From Diphasiastrum complanatum (lineage: Eukaryota; Streptophyta; Lycopodiopsida; Lycopodiales; Lycopodiaceae): a stretch of DNA of 64,000 nucleotides. The first letter of the stretch is position 1. Each line of letters opens with the position of its first letter. Below are positions 44,111 to 55,015 of the stretch, in pieces. The stretch is taken from NCBI GenBank assembly GCA_029204225.1, contig CM055108.1:21521644-21585643 (forward strand), in the 5' to 3' direction. The position numbers were made by a program, and so were the translations under genes. The notes under the pieces were generated by a model. That model was not told where the DNA came from, did not search any database, and saw nothing but the letters and a program-made list of their open reading frames with translations.

Positions 44111-44141
44111 TTATAAAATAATTAAAGAAACGTGAACTTAA

Positions 44142-44165
44142 AACCTCCCGCCACAGCGGGGGGTT
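44142..44165. repeat. GC-rich palindrome, copy 5
   Basis: AACCTCCCGCC ACA GCGGGGGGTT, an imperfect copy of the palindrome family, at the left edge of duplication copy B. Confidence 0.85.
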
Positions 44166-44167
44166 TT

Positions 44168-45393
44168 GAAATTTTTTTCATGAAAAAAAATCCATTTGAT
44201 AAAAATGGTCTTCAGTATAAATTTATAACTTATGTCTCTTCAAAATTGAACGAAAAATACCATTGATTTGGACTTTTCCTTGCAAGTGAATCGATGCTTC
44301 CAAAATTGGATTATGGAGATATGCTTAGAATACTCAAAATTAAAACGAGAATGTGAAGTCTAAGGAGAGGAGGGGTTTTACTTATACCCTTTTTTGACGG
44401 ATAGATGTATATGGTACTTATGGGATATACCATTTGCCACATGTCACTGCCTTATCCCGCAGAGCTATTTCAACATCTCATATATTTCAAAAACATACAT
44501 TTTTATGTAATAGATAATGGGCCACGGAAGGCCCGTTCCGGGTTTTCATTGGGTCATGGGGGCCGCAACCGCAACCGCAACCGCACCGCACCGCAATCCG
44601 CAATCGCCACCGCAACCACACTGCAAACCGCACCCGCAAAGGGCCAACACACGGTTCATAACGATTGCTAGTCGCAACCTACAAAACCCTGAGTTCAAAC
44701 CTGCAACAACCCACGGGTCATTGGACCGCATAATACCACAACCGTAGTTCAAAAACTATACTAAGAATCACAAGGAATAAGCTCAAGAGCTCAAGAAACA
44801 ACCTCATTAAACAAGCTCAAGTTCATAAGGAAGCTAATAAGATTCATTATCTTCTTGCTATAGTTCTGCGACGCTTCTGTTCTGGTCTCAAAGAAAGAGA
44901 CAAATGATTGGATTACATACATATAGAATCATGTCAGGTCATCAATCCATGAATATGTAGTTAAAAAACCAGTTTCAAATAATAACAAGATTTGGATCAG
45001 TGATATGGCAAATACGAGTTTTACAAAAAAAACATGTTTGGATAGTACACTTGGGACAGTAATTGGCCTAAACAATATGTGAGAAAACGCGGATTGCTGA
45101 GGTGTCTTTAAAAATGAGAAAATAAACATTTTCACGCGGATTGATGACATGGACGAAGTTCGATGATAGTATATATAAAGAGGTTCTTTCAAGAGACACT
45201 CAAGTCTTTCAAAGTCAGGTCTCTATGGTCAGTCACATTCCAAGTGAGAAGTAGGCTCAGTTTGGTCGCTCATACTCTATTACTAAAGTAAGTTACTTTT
45301 AGATATAATCTAGATCATGTCTGTTAGATTACATATATACTGTTATGTGAAATGTATTTGAAATAGTCAATTCAAACGGACATTTAAATAAGA
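44168..45393 (+). repeat. 1.2-kb direct duplication, copy B
   Basis: Second copy of the unit at 42,676-43,883, same orientation, with the CCGCAA-rich patch expanded (44,563-44,640) and the TATATAAAGAGG conserved (about 45,173). It is bounded on the left by the palindrome at 44,142 and on the right it runs into TA/CA repeats. Confidence 0.9.
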
Positions 45394-45506
45394 TGCATGT
45401 ATTTACAGAATATTGTATTGTAACTTCAAAATGAAATTTACATATATATATCAGTTGTATATATAAATATAAATATAAATATATTAATGTAGTACCCATC
45501 AATATG

Positions 45507-45507
<1 letters not shown>

Positions 45508-45542
<35 letters not shown>

Positions 45543-45549
45543 CATAACA

Positions 45550-45611
<62 letters not shown>
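45508..45611 (+). repeat. (TA)n and (CA)n microsatellites
   Basis: TA run 45,508-45,540 and CA run 45,551-45,611. Confidence 0.98.
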
Positions 45612-45613
<2 letters not shown>

Positions 45614-45643
45614 TAAATATATATATATTTGACAATGTATTTC

Positions 45644-45671
45644 AAAACCTCCCGCCGCGGCGGGAGGTTTT
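45644..45671. repeat. Perfect 28-bp GC-rich palindrome, copy 6
   Basis: AAAACCTCCCGCCG followed directly by its reverse complement. This is the only copy with perfect symmetry and no loop. Confidence 0.97.
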
Positions 45672-45794
45672 GGCAACAATTGTTAAATAGAATGTTAATA
45701 TCACATATTTGTATACATGTATGTAATATATGATAGATATATGTGAGATATATATGTATATATAAATTTCGAATATGCATATATAAAAACAAAA

Positions 45795-45797
<3 letters not shown>

Positions 45798-45841
<44 letters not shown>

Positions 45842-45887
45842 AGAAACATGGTCTCAGAACCTCCCGCCACGACGGGAGGTTCTGAAT

Positions 45888-45959
<72 letters not shown>
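45798..45959 (+). repeat. Two TA microsatellites flanking palindrome copy 7
   Basis: TA runs at 45,798-45,839 and 45,891-45,959. Between them 45,856-45,885 holds CAGAACCTCCCG, a 6-base loop, and CGGGAGGTTCTG (perfect 12-bp arms). Confidence 0.95.
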
Positions 45960-45964
<5 letters not shown>

Positions 45965-46121
45965 GGGATAACAATGACGTGGTGAAGATTGACGATCTTG
46001 CAGTCTTGGCATGTCATATTTATAACAACAATGATATTATTGATTGTATGGATTTTGATGAAAATACCATATAGTTTGTTCAGCTAGCTTCAAAGGTTAC
46101 TACAGTTTTGACAAAAATCAG

Positions 46122-47500
46122 TTGTTTGCCACTATAAAGTTAATATTAGTAACAAATGAAAGAATCATTCAAAATGCCATGGCAGATGACGGAGTCTCAT
46201 TTTACTCACTAAATAAATCGATGATATGGTCTGTATCGAAACTTTCTTTACATGCTACAAATGCTAGGCACGTATCGTTCGACGAGACAATGAATGAGTA
46301 TTACACTTATTATGATTGCAATTACAACAGATCATCAACATGTATGCAATGTACGACTACCCTCAATCACGACAAGAGAACATCAACGAAAACAACATAT
46401 AATTCTGATTTCCTCACTGGCGTGGAAGATGTCAATCATAATAATAGTGCAAACTTCAAACAGATTAGGTATAGTTCAGATGTTCTCACCACTGTGGATG
46501 ATATCAATGCTCATGATGTGACTGATAACAATGCTACAAGACCAGCTCTGTACAACTCTGATGTTTTGACAAGTTTGGACGATGTAATTGGTTATGATCT
46601 GACACGATCGACATACAACTAGACATTCTAACTGGGATAGACGATGTGGTTAACAGTAATGTATCTCGGCGAAATGGGTCTAGTAAAAATTTATTCATGC
46701 ATATGAGAAATGTTAATGTGGAAAATGGACACTACAATCCATCTCAAGTGAATGCTCTCACCGACAATCACGATCATAGACTTTCTCAAATGGAAAGACA
46801 ATCCAAGAAGACAACAGTGCATCCTCTGCAACATTGCTTTCTACTGCTTCTAGACAACATGATTCAGATTTTTTTATGTTTGATTTTGATGAAGACGACG
46901 AGATAGGTAATTGGAATGAAATGTTAAAAGAATCTGTATCAAGAGTTGGTCAATCACACGAGAAAAGTTTTGAGAGTCCAATGCAACATGATCCAAGTTT
47001 GGAATCTTTTAGAGCTTCTCAAAACTACAAAAGAAAACGTGTGCTTGCATTCGTCACTCTGAAGAAGGCAAATTCTATTTTATTGCCAGAACATATAAAA
47101 AGAATTTTGATGCAGCTTTGTTGTAAAAAATTATGTATACGCAAAATCACTTACAAAGAATGTGAAGACTTGAGACTAAGTGTGTGGAGAAAGCGATGAT
47201 CAGATAGACATAATTACCTTTTACAAATGTTCGGGTGTTTTTTGAAGGCACGAGATAATTCGAACATTGCATGCAATATGTGGGAAGAACCCTGTTTAAG
47301 ACTTAAACCTGTAGTTTCAGGTAAAACCATATGTTCAAAGGCATTTCAAGGTCTATTGGGAGTTTCCCATGGATTGTTTTGGCAGATAATCTCAGAGGCA
47401 CACAACAATATTGTCTATAAATTTCATGAGAACACATGTATATTAAAACATCGCACACATTCAAGATGGGGACTTTTTATTATGCGTGAAATCTTATAAA
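46122..47500 (+). pseudogene. N-terminal part of a transposase-like gene, with YNSD repeats
   Basis: The frame 46,122-46,622 contains a degenerate repeat about 25 residues long, with YNSDFLTGVEDV, YSSDVLTTVDDI, YNSDVLTSLDDV and a fourth copy (ILTGIDDV) that falls in the next frame through a one-base loss near 46,620. An acidic part follows (FMFDFDEDDEIGNWNEM, 46,870). A Cys/charged segment then reads LCCKKLCIRKITYKECEDLR LSVW (47,115-47,195). After two stops the segment NIACNMWEEPCLRLKPVVSG, TICSKAFQGLLGVSHGLFW follows (47,270-47,390). The last two segments recall an N-terminal Cys-rich module seen in several uncharacterised eukaryotic transposase-like proteins. Decayed. Confidence 0.45.
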
Positions 47501-47714
47501 GACATGCTCTGCCCCAACCGCATCTTCAACATAAATCAAAAGATGGAGTAGTTCATTGTGAACATCATCTCCCTCTTGGCATGTCTAAAGGTAATGTCTT
47601 CAATTCCATCAACTATATATAAGAATATAAAATTAGAATTGAAATCTTAAAACAAGTGCATTTAAATATGTGGTCAATGTGGAACCAAATTTCATTTCCA
47701 TGTTCTATCCCATG

Positions 47715-47715
47715 T

Positions 47716-47797
<82 letters not shown>
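47715..47797 (+). repeat. (TG)n(AG)n microsatellite
   Basis: TG units to about 47,740, then about 28 AG units to 47,797. Confidence 0.98.
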
Positions 47798-48270
47798 CAA
47801 AATCCTAAAAAAAGTCTAATTGTTTTGCCAAAGTCCAAATTTAATTGATATTGTGTTCCACTCATATACATTAAGGGAAATATGGGCTCAAAATGGGCCC
47901 TTTAAAAAATTTCACTTTAGAGAGAGGTTACGTAACTTCTGGTCATCATTTTTTGAGTTTTTGGCCTTGCCCGACGTTTAACTGGTGCGATTAACTTCAA
48001 ACAAAGTTAGTTAAGCATGAGATGTAATACCCTCTCTACATGCTCATTCCAAAGTTTAAAACTAGAGTTTTAAGACTGAAAATCTTGATGCTCTCAATGC
48101 AAAAACTGAAGCGGGAGTAGCAGAACTTTTGAAATCATTGTATGCCTATAGTAAAATATGAGGCGGAATGATTTTTCAATGCGACATAAACATTTAAAAA
48201 GTAAGGTATGCTAGATCTATTCATGTTGATTACTGTAGTATGAAGCATTTACGGATTGTAGCTTTCAACA

Positions 48271-48740
48271 ATGGCAATGTTCCATTTGCATGTTGCTCTT
48301 CCTATAGAATGCACTCTAATTATTAAAAAAAACTCGAAAGTTGTAGAGAATGCTGCTGCAATAGTTAGAGAATTGAGAATGAATAATCATATGAATATAG
48401 ATTTGTGGGTGGAGGGATCAATTTATTTTAATGATCTAGTTACCAATTTGTGTTTAGATTTCAAGTTTGTAACTCATCTTCTCATATTTGTATGTGAAAA
48501 AAATAGCGGATTACTTGGATATTGTCAAAGGTTCCGTGATCTTGGAATGCATAGCATATCTTGTCTTAATCAACAATTATAGTTTGCTAATCAACAATTG
48601 CTTCATTATGTGCAACACACTAGTGCTGAAAACAATGCACTCAAGAATGCTGTGTCAGAGTTGAATGCTACAGTCACTACTCTTCGGAGATCAAACCAAG
48701 AAATGTTAGAATCCATGGAAAAGTTGCAATCGAGAGTTTA
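48271..48740 (+). pseudogene. Middle frames including a coiled-coil segment
   Basis: The frame 48,271-48,582 reads AAAIVRELRMNNHMNIDLWV and FVTHLLIFVCEK. After a stop the strand continues with a heptad-like helix: ENNALKNAVSELNATVTTLR, RSNQEMLESMEKLQSRV (48,630-48,740). It probably belongs to the same decayed gene as its neighbours, or to a captured one. Family unknown. Confidence 0.3.
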
Positions 48741-48799
48741 AAATATGTTAAATTATATTTAATAAATAAATAATCCATGTTATCAAGTGCAGATCATGT

Positions 48800-50620
48800 T
48801 TGGTAGCAGAGAACTATTTAGCAGATCGTTTATGCATTGGATCATCTTTAAGTCATGTTTTACCAAGAAAGTCAGCACAAGAAATGATGAAAAATGCTCG
48901 GTTTGAAAAAATAAAAAATGAAATTGTAGAGACTATTTTGATTAAGGTTCAATCATACTTGGATGCAAATGTGATACAAGGTGCATGTGATGTTTCTGGA
49001 ATTAGCAGAAATGCTTATTCTATCTTTTTTAGAATAGTTTTTCAAGTGATGGTGAAGAAAACTTATCCTCCACATCCATATCGGGTAAGATTAACAAGAA
49101 ATTATAATAATGACTGAATGTTTAAAGTAGTTGGCCAACCACTTCATATAACTGAATTATACAAATCAGAATATGGTGAGCTCAATTACAACGATTGCAA
49201 TAATATTTTCTTTGATATTGAAAATATTATAAAATACATTATTCGATTCTATAAACTAGACGAACATCAAGTAAATGGAAAGATCATTATTGTAATAAAA
49301 TTGGATGAATCTGAAATCATCAAAGGTCAAAAGTTGTAACGAGTGAGTGTCGCTTTGATGAATAAAATTTCAGATACATATGATCGAACGTTTAGTGTTT
49401 ATATCTTGTCAGTTTCTATTGACATGTCATGCATTACTTGCTTCTCTACAGGTCTTGAAAGAGGACCATAAAATACTTTCATGGATATTTTCAAGAACAA
49501 ATTATGGCGAGATTATAAAGGAGACATTTGGAAGGTGAGAAATATACAGTTGAAAACCATGGAAGTTTTCAAATTCAATGGCACCTTGCAGGGGATTTAA
49601 AAACATTAAAATGTATGTATAGTGTCTCTCATGGGGCAACATTAAAGCATCCATGTCTTTATTGCATGAAGGATTGTTACAGTATAATTTGTGAACACTG
49701 GCCCAACACGAGAAGCTGAAGATCCAAATATGAAAAGTGTTCTGCCAATTCCATTAAAAAATGTTCACATATGCACATTGCATGCTGAGATTCTATTTAT
49801 TGAAAAACTTATTTACCTGCATATTCTACTAGCATGGAATCATAAACCGGAGTCTGTGGCTAAAGTAGCAATTAGGAGGTTGGAAATAGTTCTGTCAATT
49901 GCATGACTACATAAAAGGAATGCCACGATTGAAAAAGTGACAAACTCTCTAAAAAAAAAGGAAACGTTCATAGTAAGCCATCAATTGGAGGTGCTGAAGC
50001 AAGAAGATTCTTATTTAATCACACATTCAAAGAATTAAATGTCAGATACGAAATTTGGAAAAAAATTGTTCAAGCCACACGAACACTGGAAGGAAGTAAT
50101 CGAGTGGAAAAGAGATCTATTTGACGTAAGTGTGGACCAACTTAGACAAAATCATAGGTGCTATCAAGAAAGAAAACCTATCATCAGAAGATATGAGGAC
50201 TTTGCAAAATCATTGCACCACATTTGTAAAATCTATACATGATTGTTGGAGAAAAGACAATGTTACTCATTACATGGTGCTAATCTATATCATTATCTGC
50301 TACTTATCTCATTCAGACTTATATTTTTTTCTACTGATGTAACTAATCAAAACTCTTGTTTGCAGCACATCCTTCTTCATCATGCAACTTATTTTGCAAA
50401 GGAATATGGGAGCTTAAGTATCTGGTCATCACAAGGCATGGAAAAATCTCATTGGCAAGCAAGGGGAGCATTTCATAGAGCTACAAATCATGGAGGACAC
50501 AATTCAAAAAATAAATATTTAGTTCAACTTTTTCAGTGATTTTACAGAAGAGCACAATTTAGAGATACCAAGCTAAACACTCGCCAAATGTTACAATTTT
50601 TTGAAAGGCATTCAAATTCA
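48800..50620 (+). pseudogene. Putative DDE-type transposase core of a poorly described family
   Basis: The plus strand has, in order: VETILIKVQSYLDANVIQG, ACDVSGISRNAYSIFFRIVF (48,936-49,056); VNGKIIIVIKLDESEIIKG then ERVSVALMNKISD (49,274-49,372); GSFQIQWHLAGDLKTLKCMY, SVSHGATLKHPCLYCMKDC (49,561-49,680); LLHHATYFAKEYGSLSIWSS, QGMEKSHWQARGAFHRATNH (50,368-50,490). The signature (K-D---G, then (L/G)GD-K-L----G-----PC--C, then H...S-QG-E--H) matches, from memory, large uncharacterised gene families common in cnidarians and other eukaryotes that behave like transposases. The Asp, Asp and Glu positions are candidate catalytic residues. Frame breaks at 49,117, 49,337, 49,719, 49,905 and 50,242 make it dead. 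Boundaries of the element were not found. Confidence 0.45.
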
Positions 50621-50672
50621 TAACAAAAGAGAGATCCTTGTAATATATCAAAAATCTATCACAAAAAATTGT

Positions 50673-50864
50673 TTAATTATCATCATCATCCTCTTCAAGA
50701 TTCAGACATATGGTATTGTCATGAAGGAATAATCTCCTTTCATATGGATCCAAAAATTCTAAATTTTTCTTTTTGCTTATATCAATGTAACTCGAATAAA
50801 GGACCATTGCAGGTGATCTTTTTGTAGTCTTATTGGGAGTATAACTCAATATTTTAATTGCCAA
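50673..50864 (-). CDS. Small unrecognised frame beyond the RT truncation
   Basis: A 63-codon minus frame directly after the broken RT reads SPAMVLYSSYIDISKKKNLE, FLDPYERRLFLHDN and ends in Glu/Asp-rich LNLEEDDDDN. It is not copia RNase H. It might be the 3' part of another element into which the copia was inserted. Weak. Confidence 0.2.
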   Translation of the reverse strand: MAIKILSYTPNKTTKRSPAMVLYSSYIDISKKKNLEFLDPYERRLFLHDNTICLNLEEDDDDN

Positions 50865-50869
50865 ATCTC

Positions 50870-52570
50870 TTAAAAATCAATCTCTAGGCCTAGGATATAA
50901 TGTATTTCTCCTAGATCTTGCATTTTAAACTCACATCCAAGTGCTAGCTTAGTTTCATCAACTAGCTTGATACAACTTCCACAAAGAATAATGTCATCAA
51001 CATAAATTAGAATAATGACAATATTACTATCAACAAACTTTAGATACATGAAAGGATCATAGTTACTAAGAGTAAATCCTAGTGAGATATGAAAAGAATT
51101 AAGTCTTGAATACCATGATCTTGGTGCTTGCTTGAGTCCATAAAGACTTTTGAAGAGCAAGAACACTTTGGACTCATCCTTGATGAATCCTTGAGGTTGT
51201 TCCATATAGATCTCCTCCTCAAGATAACCATTTAGAAAAGCATTGGATACATCTAATTGGAACACCTTCCACTTAAAGAAACAAGCAAGATAAATAAGAA
51301 TTCTTATTGTCACCATCTTTGCAACGGGTGCAAAGGTCTCCTCATAATCAAGGCCATGGATTTGAACAAATCCTTTGGCACATAATCTTGCTTTATACTT
51401 GTTGATGGTGCCATCATCATTGTACTTGATTCGAAATATCCATTTGCAACCAATCACATGCTTGTTGGATGAAGGATCCACAAGCTCTCAAGTACTGTTG
51501 GTGATCAATGCATCATACTCTTGCTTCATGGCATCATACCACTCCTTGGTATTACGTGCCTCTTGTACATTCTTTGGCTCTTCATGAGAGACATAAAAAA
51601 CATAATTAGTGGAATCAAGATCCACTTGTTTGCCTTTGTCAACATATGAGAGCCTCTTAGGCTCGGATCGATCTCTCATGGATCTTCTTGGGGAGAAAGT
51701 CCGAGGAGAGTCTTCTTCAATTCTCGACCCCATCACATCATAATTGTCTTCAAAATAAATAATAGGTGATGCATCCATAGACTTCTTGATCTCGGCCTCT
51801 TCAAAAGATGAATGTTGATCTTCATGAAAGACAACATCTCTACTTTCAATAATTTGAGAAGTAGAGAGTACAAAGACTCTCTAGGCCTTTTTGGTGGATG
51901 AGTATCCAACCATGATCCCTTTGCATGCACTAGGATCTTCCTTCTTCCTTGTTTCCAAGGAAATATGAGAAAAGCATATGCATCCAAAAACTCTAAGGTG
52001 ATCAACCTTAGGCTTCTTCAAATATAAGATTTCATATGGTGACTTTCCTCCAAGAGCTATATGTGGGAGCCTATTGCAAAGATAATTTGCACAATTAATG
52101 GCTTCTCCCTAAAAATCTTTGGGCAAAGATGCCTCAATTCTCATAGATTTTGCACATTCACATAGAGATCTATTCTTTCTCTCGGCCACTCCATTTTGAG
52201 ATAGAGAATAGGCACAAGAGAACTCTCTTTTAATGCCTTCAAACTCACAAAAATCATGAAATTTATTGGAGATATATTCACCACCTTCATCACATCTAAG
52301 AGCTTTAATCTTGAATGAGAATTGCTTCTCTACATAAGCTTTGAAAATAAGGAAATGATCAAACACCATAGGCTTAGAAGCAAGAAGATATATCCGAGTG
52401 AATCTTGTGAAATCATCAATGAAAGTAACAAAACAAGTGGCTCCTCCCTTGCTTATAGCTGATGAGAAATGCACATCCGAGTGGATTAACTCCAAAGGAT
52501 ACTTGCTTTTGATAGAAGATCTTGTAACAAAGAACCTATTGTTTATTAGCAAGATCACAGATTAGGGCTA
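50870..52570 (-). pseudogene. Copia polyprotein, integrase and RT part of a minus-strand element
   Basis: Minus-strand order: integrase 52,558-52,109 (LELIHSDVHF, TFIDDFTRFTRIYL, ALRCDEGGEYISNKF, LSQNGVAERKNRSLCECAKS); premature stop where canonical FWGEA reads F, stop, GEA (about 52,110); linker 52,090-51,490; RT 51,481-50,870 (CKWIFRIKYNDDGTINKYKA, RLCAKGF, EEEIYMEQPQGF, SLYGLKQAPRSWYSRL, LIYVDDIILCGS, LGEIHYILGLEI). It is truncated before the RNase H domain at 50,870. Its gag and protease lie at 54.8-56.5 kb, separated by the inverted copia pieces at 52.6-54.8 kb. Confidence 0.9.
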
Positions 52571-52599
52571 TAGAGCTTTGTTCACTGCCAGCCGATGTA

Positions 52600-53430
52600 C
52601 TATTTTAGATGAGAATTCAAAAGAAATCCTCTCTGCTTACAGAGAAAAAGTTTTGTAAAAACTGAGTCACGATTTTGTACTTTCTGTGAGCGGTTCAGAT
52701 GCTAATTTATGGCATCAAAGATTAGGTCATCTAAACATGCATTCAATCTTGTATATGCATCATGAAAAATAGTCAAGGACATGAATATAAATGTTGTTAC
52801 TACAACTAATCAGTCTGTTTGTGAAAATTGCTTACTAGAAAAACAACCTAGAACTAGATTTTCAAGAGGACAAGCCAAAAGGGCGAAGTCCATTTTGTCA
52901 CTGGTACACATTGACTTATGTGGTCATATGAGTGTACCTTCCTTGGATCAAGCTCTATATTATATTACATTCATTGATGACTACTCTCAATTTACCAGAG
53001 TCATGTTCATAAAGAACAAGTTAGAGGCGTTCAGTTGCTTCAAAGAGTTCAAGCAATATGCTGAGAATTAGACTGGTCAAAGAGTCAAGGCCCTACGGTC
53101 TGATTCAAGGGAAGAGTACTTATCAAATGAAATGAAGGACTACCTATCTTCATGTGGCGTGCACCATCAGTTTACTACGAGCTACACTCCACAACAGAAT
53201 GGAGTAGTTGAATGAAAGAACCGCACACTGTTGGAAGTTGCACGATCCATGACAATCAACGTGTATTTGTCTCAAACCTTTTGGGCAAAAGTGATCTCTA
53301 CGGCCTGCTATCTGCAAAATTACTCTAGCACTAAAGCAATTGATTCCAAGACACCATTTGAAACCTACTATGGCTACAAACCGGGTTTGAAACACCTACG
53401 TGTTTTTTGATGTCTCTACTATGCACAAGA
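52600..53430 (+). pseudogene. Copia integrase piece 1 (inverted insertion)
   Basis: The plus strand reads LWHQRLGHLNMHSILYMH (52,708), CENCLLEKQPRTRFSRGQAK, LVHIDLCGHMSVPSLDQAL, FIDDYSQFTRVMF (52,781-53,071), then after a stop RVKALRSDSREEYLSNEM, TSYTPQQNGVVE, stop, KNRTLLEVARSM, TPFETYYGYKPGLKHLRVF. This copia is of a different subfamily from its right neighbour (compare the element at 1-1190). It ends abruptly near 53,430. Confidence 0.85.
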
Positions 53431-55015
53431 AGCAATAGGATGTGCTAACTATCTTTGCAATTTTTTGCCAAATCATGCTATAGAAGATATTTCACCTTAT
53501 GAAAAGTTGTATGGAAAGAAACCCGAGGTCAATCATCTTAGAACATTTGGATGTGTATGCTTTGTACATGTACCTCTTGAAAAAGAGGCTAATGCTCTTA
53601 AAGGCATTATGATAGGCTACTCAAGTAAAGCCTATAAGATTTCTGTTCCATCTACTAATCAAACTATGATAAGTAGAGATGTGATCTTCCATGAAGATCG
53701 AATGTACATGAAGGACAATGTGCAGGAATCTCAAGAGCTTATTCATCAAGGAGGAGTCTCTTCATCAAGTATTGATCAAAATGAAGACTTGTTGGGGCCA
53801 AGATCACAAGAGAAGCCGAGTCTACCAATGACTCCAAGAAGATCAACCCGAGAGAGATCCGAGCCTAGAAGACTCACCTACTTGGAAAAAGGCAAAAAAG
53901 TGGAGGATTCAAGTTCTCTACATGCTTTTCACACTTCCATTGAAGAACCATCAAGTGTGGAGGAAGCTCTTCAATCAAAGGATTTTATCAAAGCTATGGA
54001 GGCCGAGTATGAAGCTTTGATGCGAAATGAGACTTGGCAACTTGTAGATCCACCTAATGACAAGCATGCCATTGGATGCAAGTGGGGCTATAGAATCAAG
54101 CTCAATAATGATGGATCAATCAATAAGTTCAAAGCAAGGGTTTGTGCTAAAGGCTATGCCCAAATCAAAGGCATAGATTATGAAGAAACCTTTGCTCCCA
54201 TAGCAAAGATGGTAACCATTAGAATTCTCATTACTATTTGGTGCTTTTATGATTGGAAAATGCTTCAACTTGATGTTTCCAATGCTTTCTTAAATGGTTA
54301 CTTAGAAGAAGAAATATATATGCATCAACCTCCAGGTTTTGTTGTGAATAGCAAAGGATCAAAAGTATGCTTACTTTTGAAAAGTCTTTATGGCTTGAAA
54401 CAAGCTCCAAGGGCTTGGTATGAGAGGTTGAACACTTATCTTCTTTCTATTGGTTTCAAGATTAGTTCATATGATCCATCATTATATCTTAGACATGTTG
54501 GTAATGATATAATCATGTTGCTTATTTATGTTGATGACATTCTATTATGTGGAAGCAGCATGGATTTACTTTTTGATACCAAAATCTCCTTAGGAAAGGA
54601 ATTCAAAATGCAAGATCTTGGATTTTTACATCATGTACTTGGATTAGAGATTAAGATCTCTAATGACTTAGCTTTCATTTCTCAAGAAAGTTATGTAAGA
54701 TCTATGCTTAAGAAGTTTAAAATGCAAGATTGTAAAAGCATAGATACTCCTATGGAGTCTAATGTTAAAGACACTAGAACTTGTGATGAAGCATCCTTTG
54801 AGGACATCACACAAGCTTCACATATTCTTTCCTCCTTTGCCAAAGATCTTGTAAGGCCGAGAGCAAAATCTTCCTCCTTCCATAGATTTGGTGTTGATGT
54901 GACCAAGCCTCTTGTCCCACAAATCAAAAGTGGTCATTTTGCCCTCCTCAACTACCTTCACAAATTGGTTAGGATCAACAAAAGTATCAAGCTTAAACAA
55001 CCTCCCAAACCTTGA
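53430..55015 (+). pseudogene. Copia integrase end, linker and RT (piece 2) with chimeric tail
   Basis: Open frame of 516 codons from 53,465. Codons up to about 54,800 are a well-kept copia: SPYEKLYGKKPEVNHLRTFG (53,490), STRERSEPRRLTYLEKGKK, CKWGYRIKLNNDGSINKFKA, LDVSNAFLNGYLEEEIYMHQ, SLYGLKQAPRAWYERLNTYL, LLIYVDDILLCGSS, MQDLGFLHHVLGLEIK. The last 65-70 codons are the antisense of the neighbouring minus-strand copia protease/pre-integrase region, so the long frame crosses an insertion junction near 54,800-54,815. It is related to the minus-strand RT at 50.9-51.5 kb, forming an inverted pair. Confidence 0.88.

Noticed and set aside
43916-44135. Three overlapping frames of Cys-Val and Tyr-Ile repeats
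   Set aside because: They are translations of TG and TA microsatellites in three frames, not proteins.
42300-45900. Regularly spaced palindromes considered as a CRISPR array
   Set aside because: Spacing is irregular (60 bp to 1.6 kb), the repeats differ, the genome is eukaryotic and there are no cas genes.
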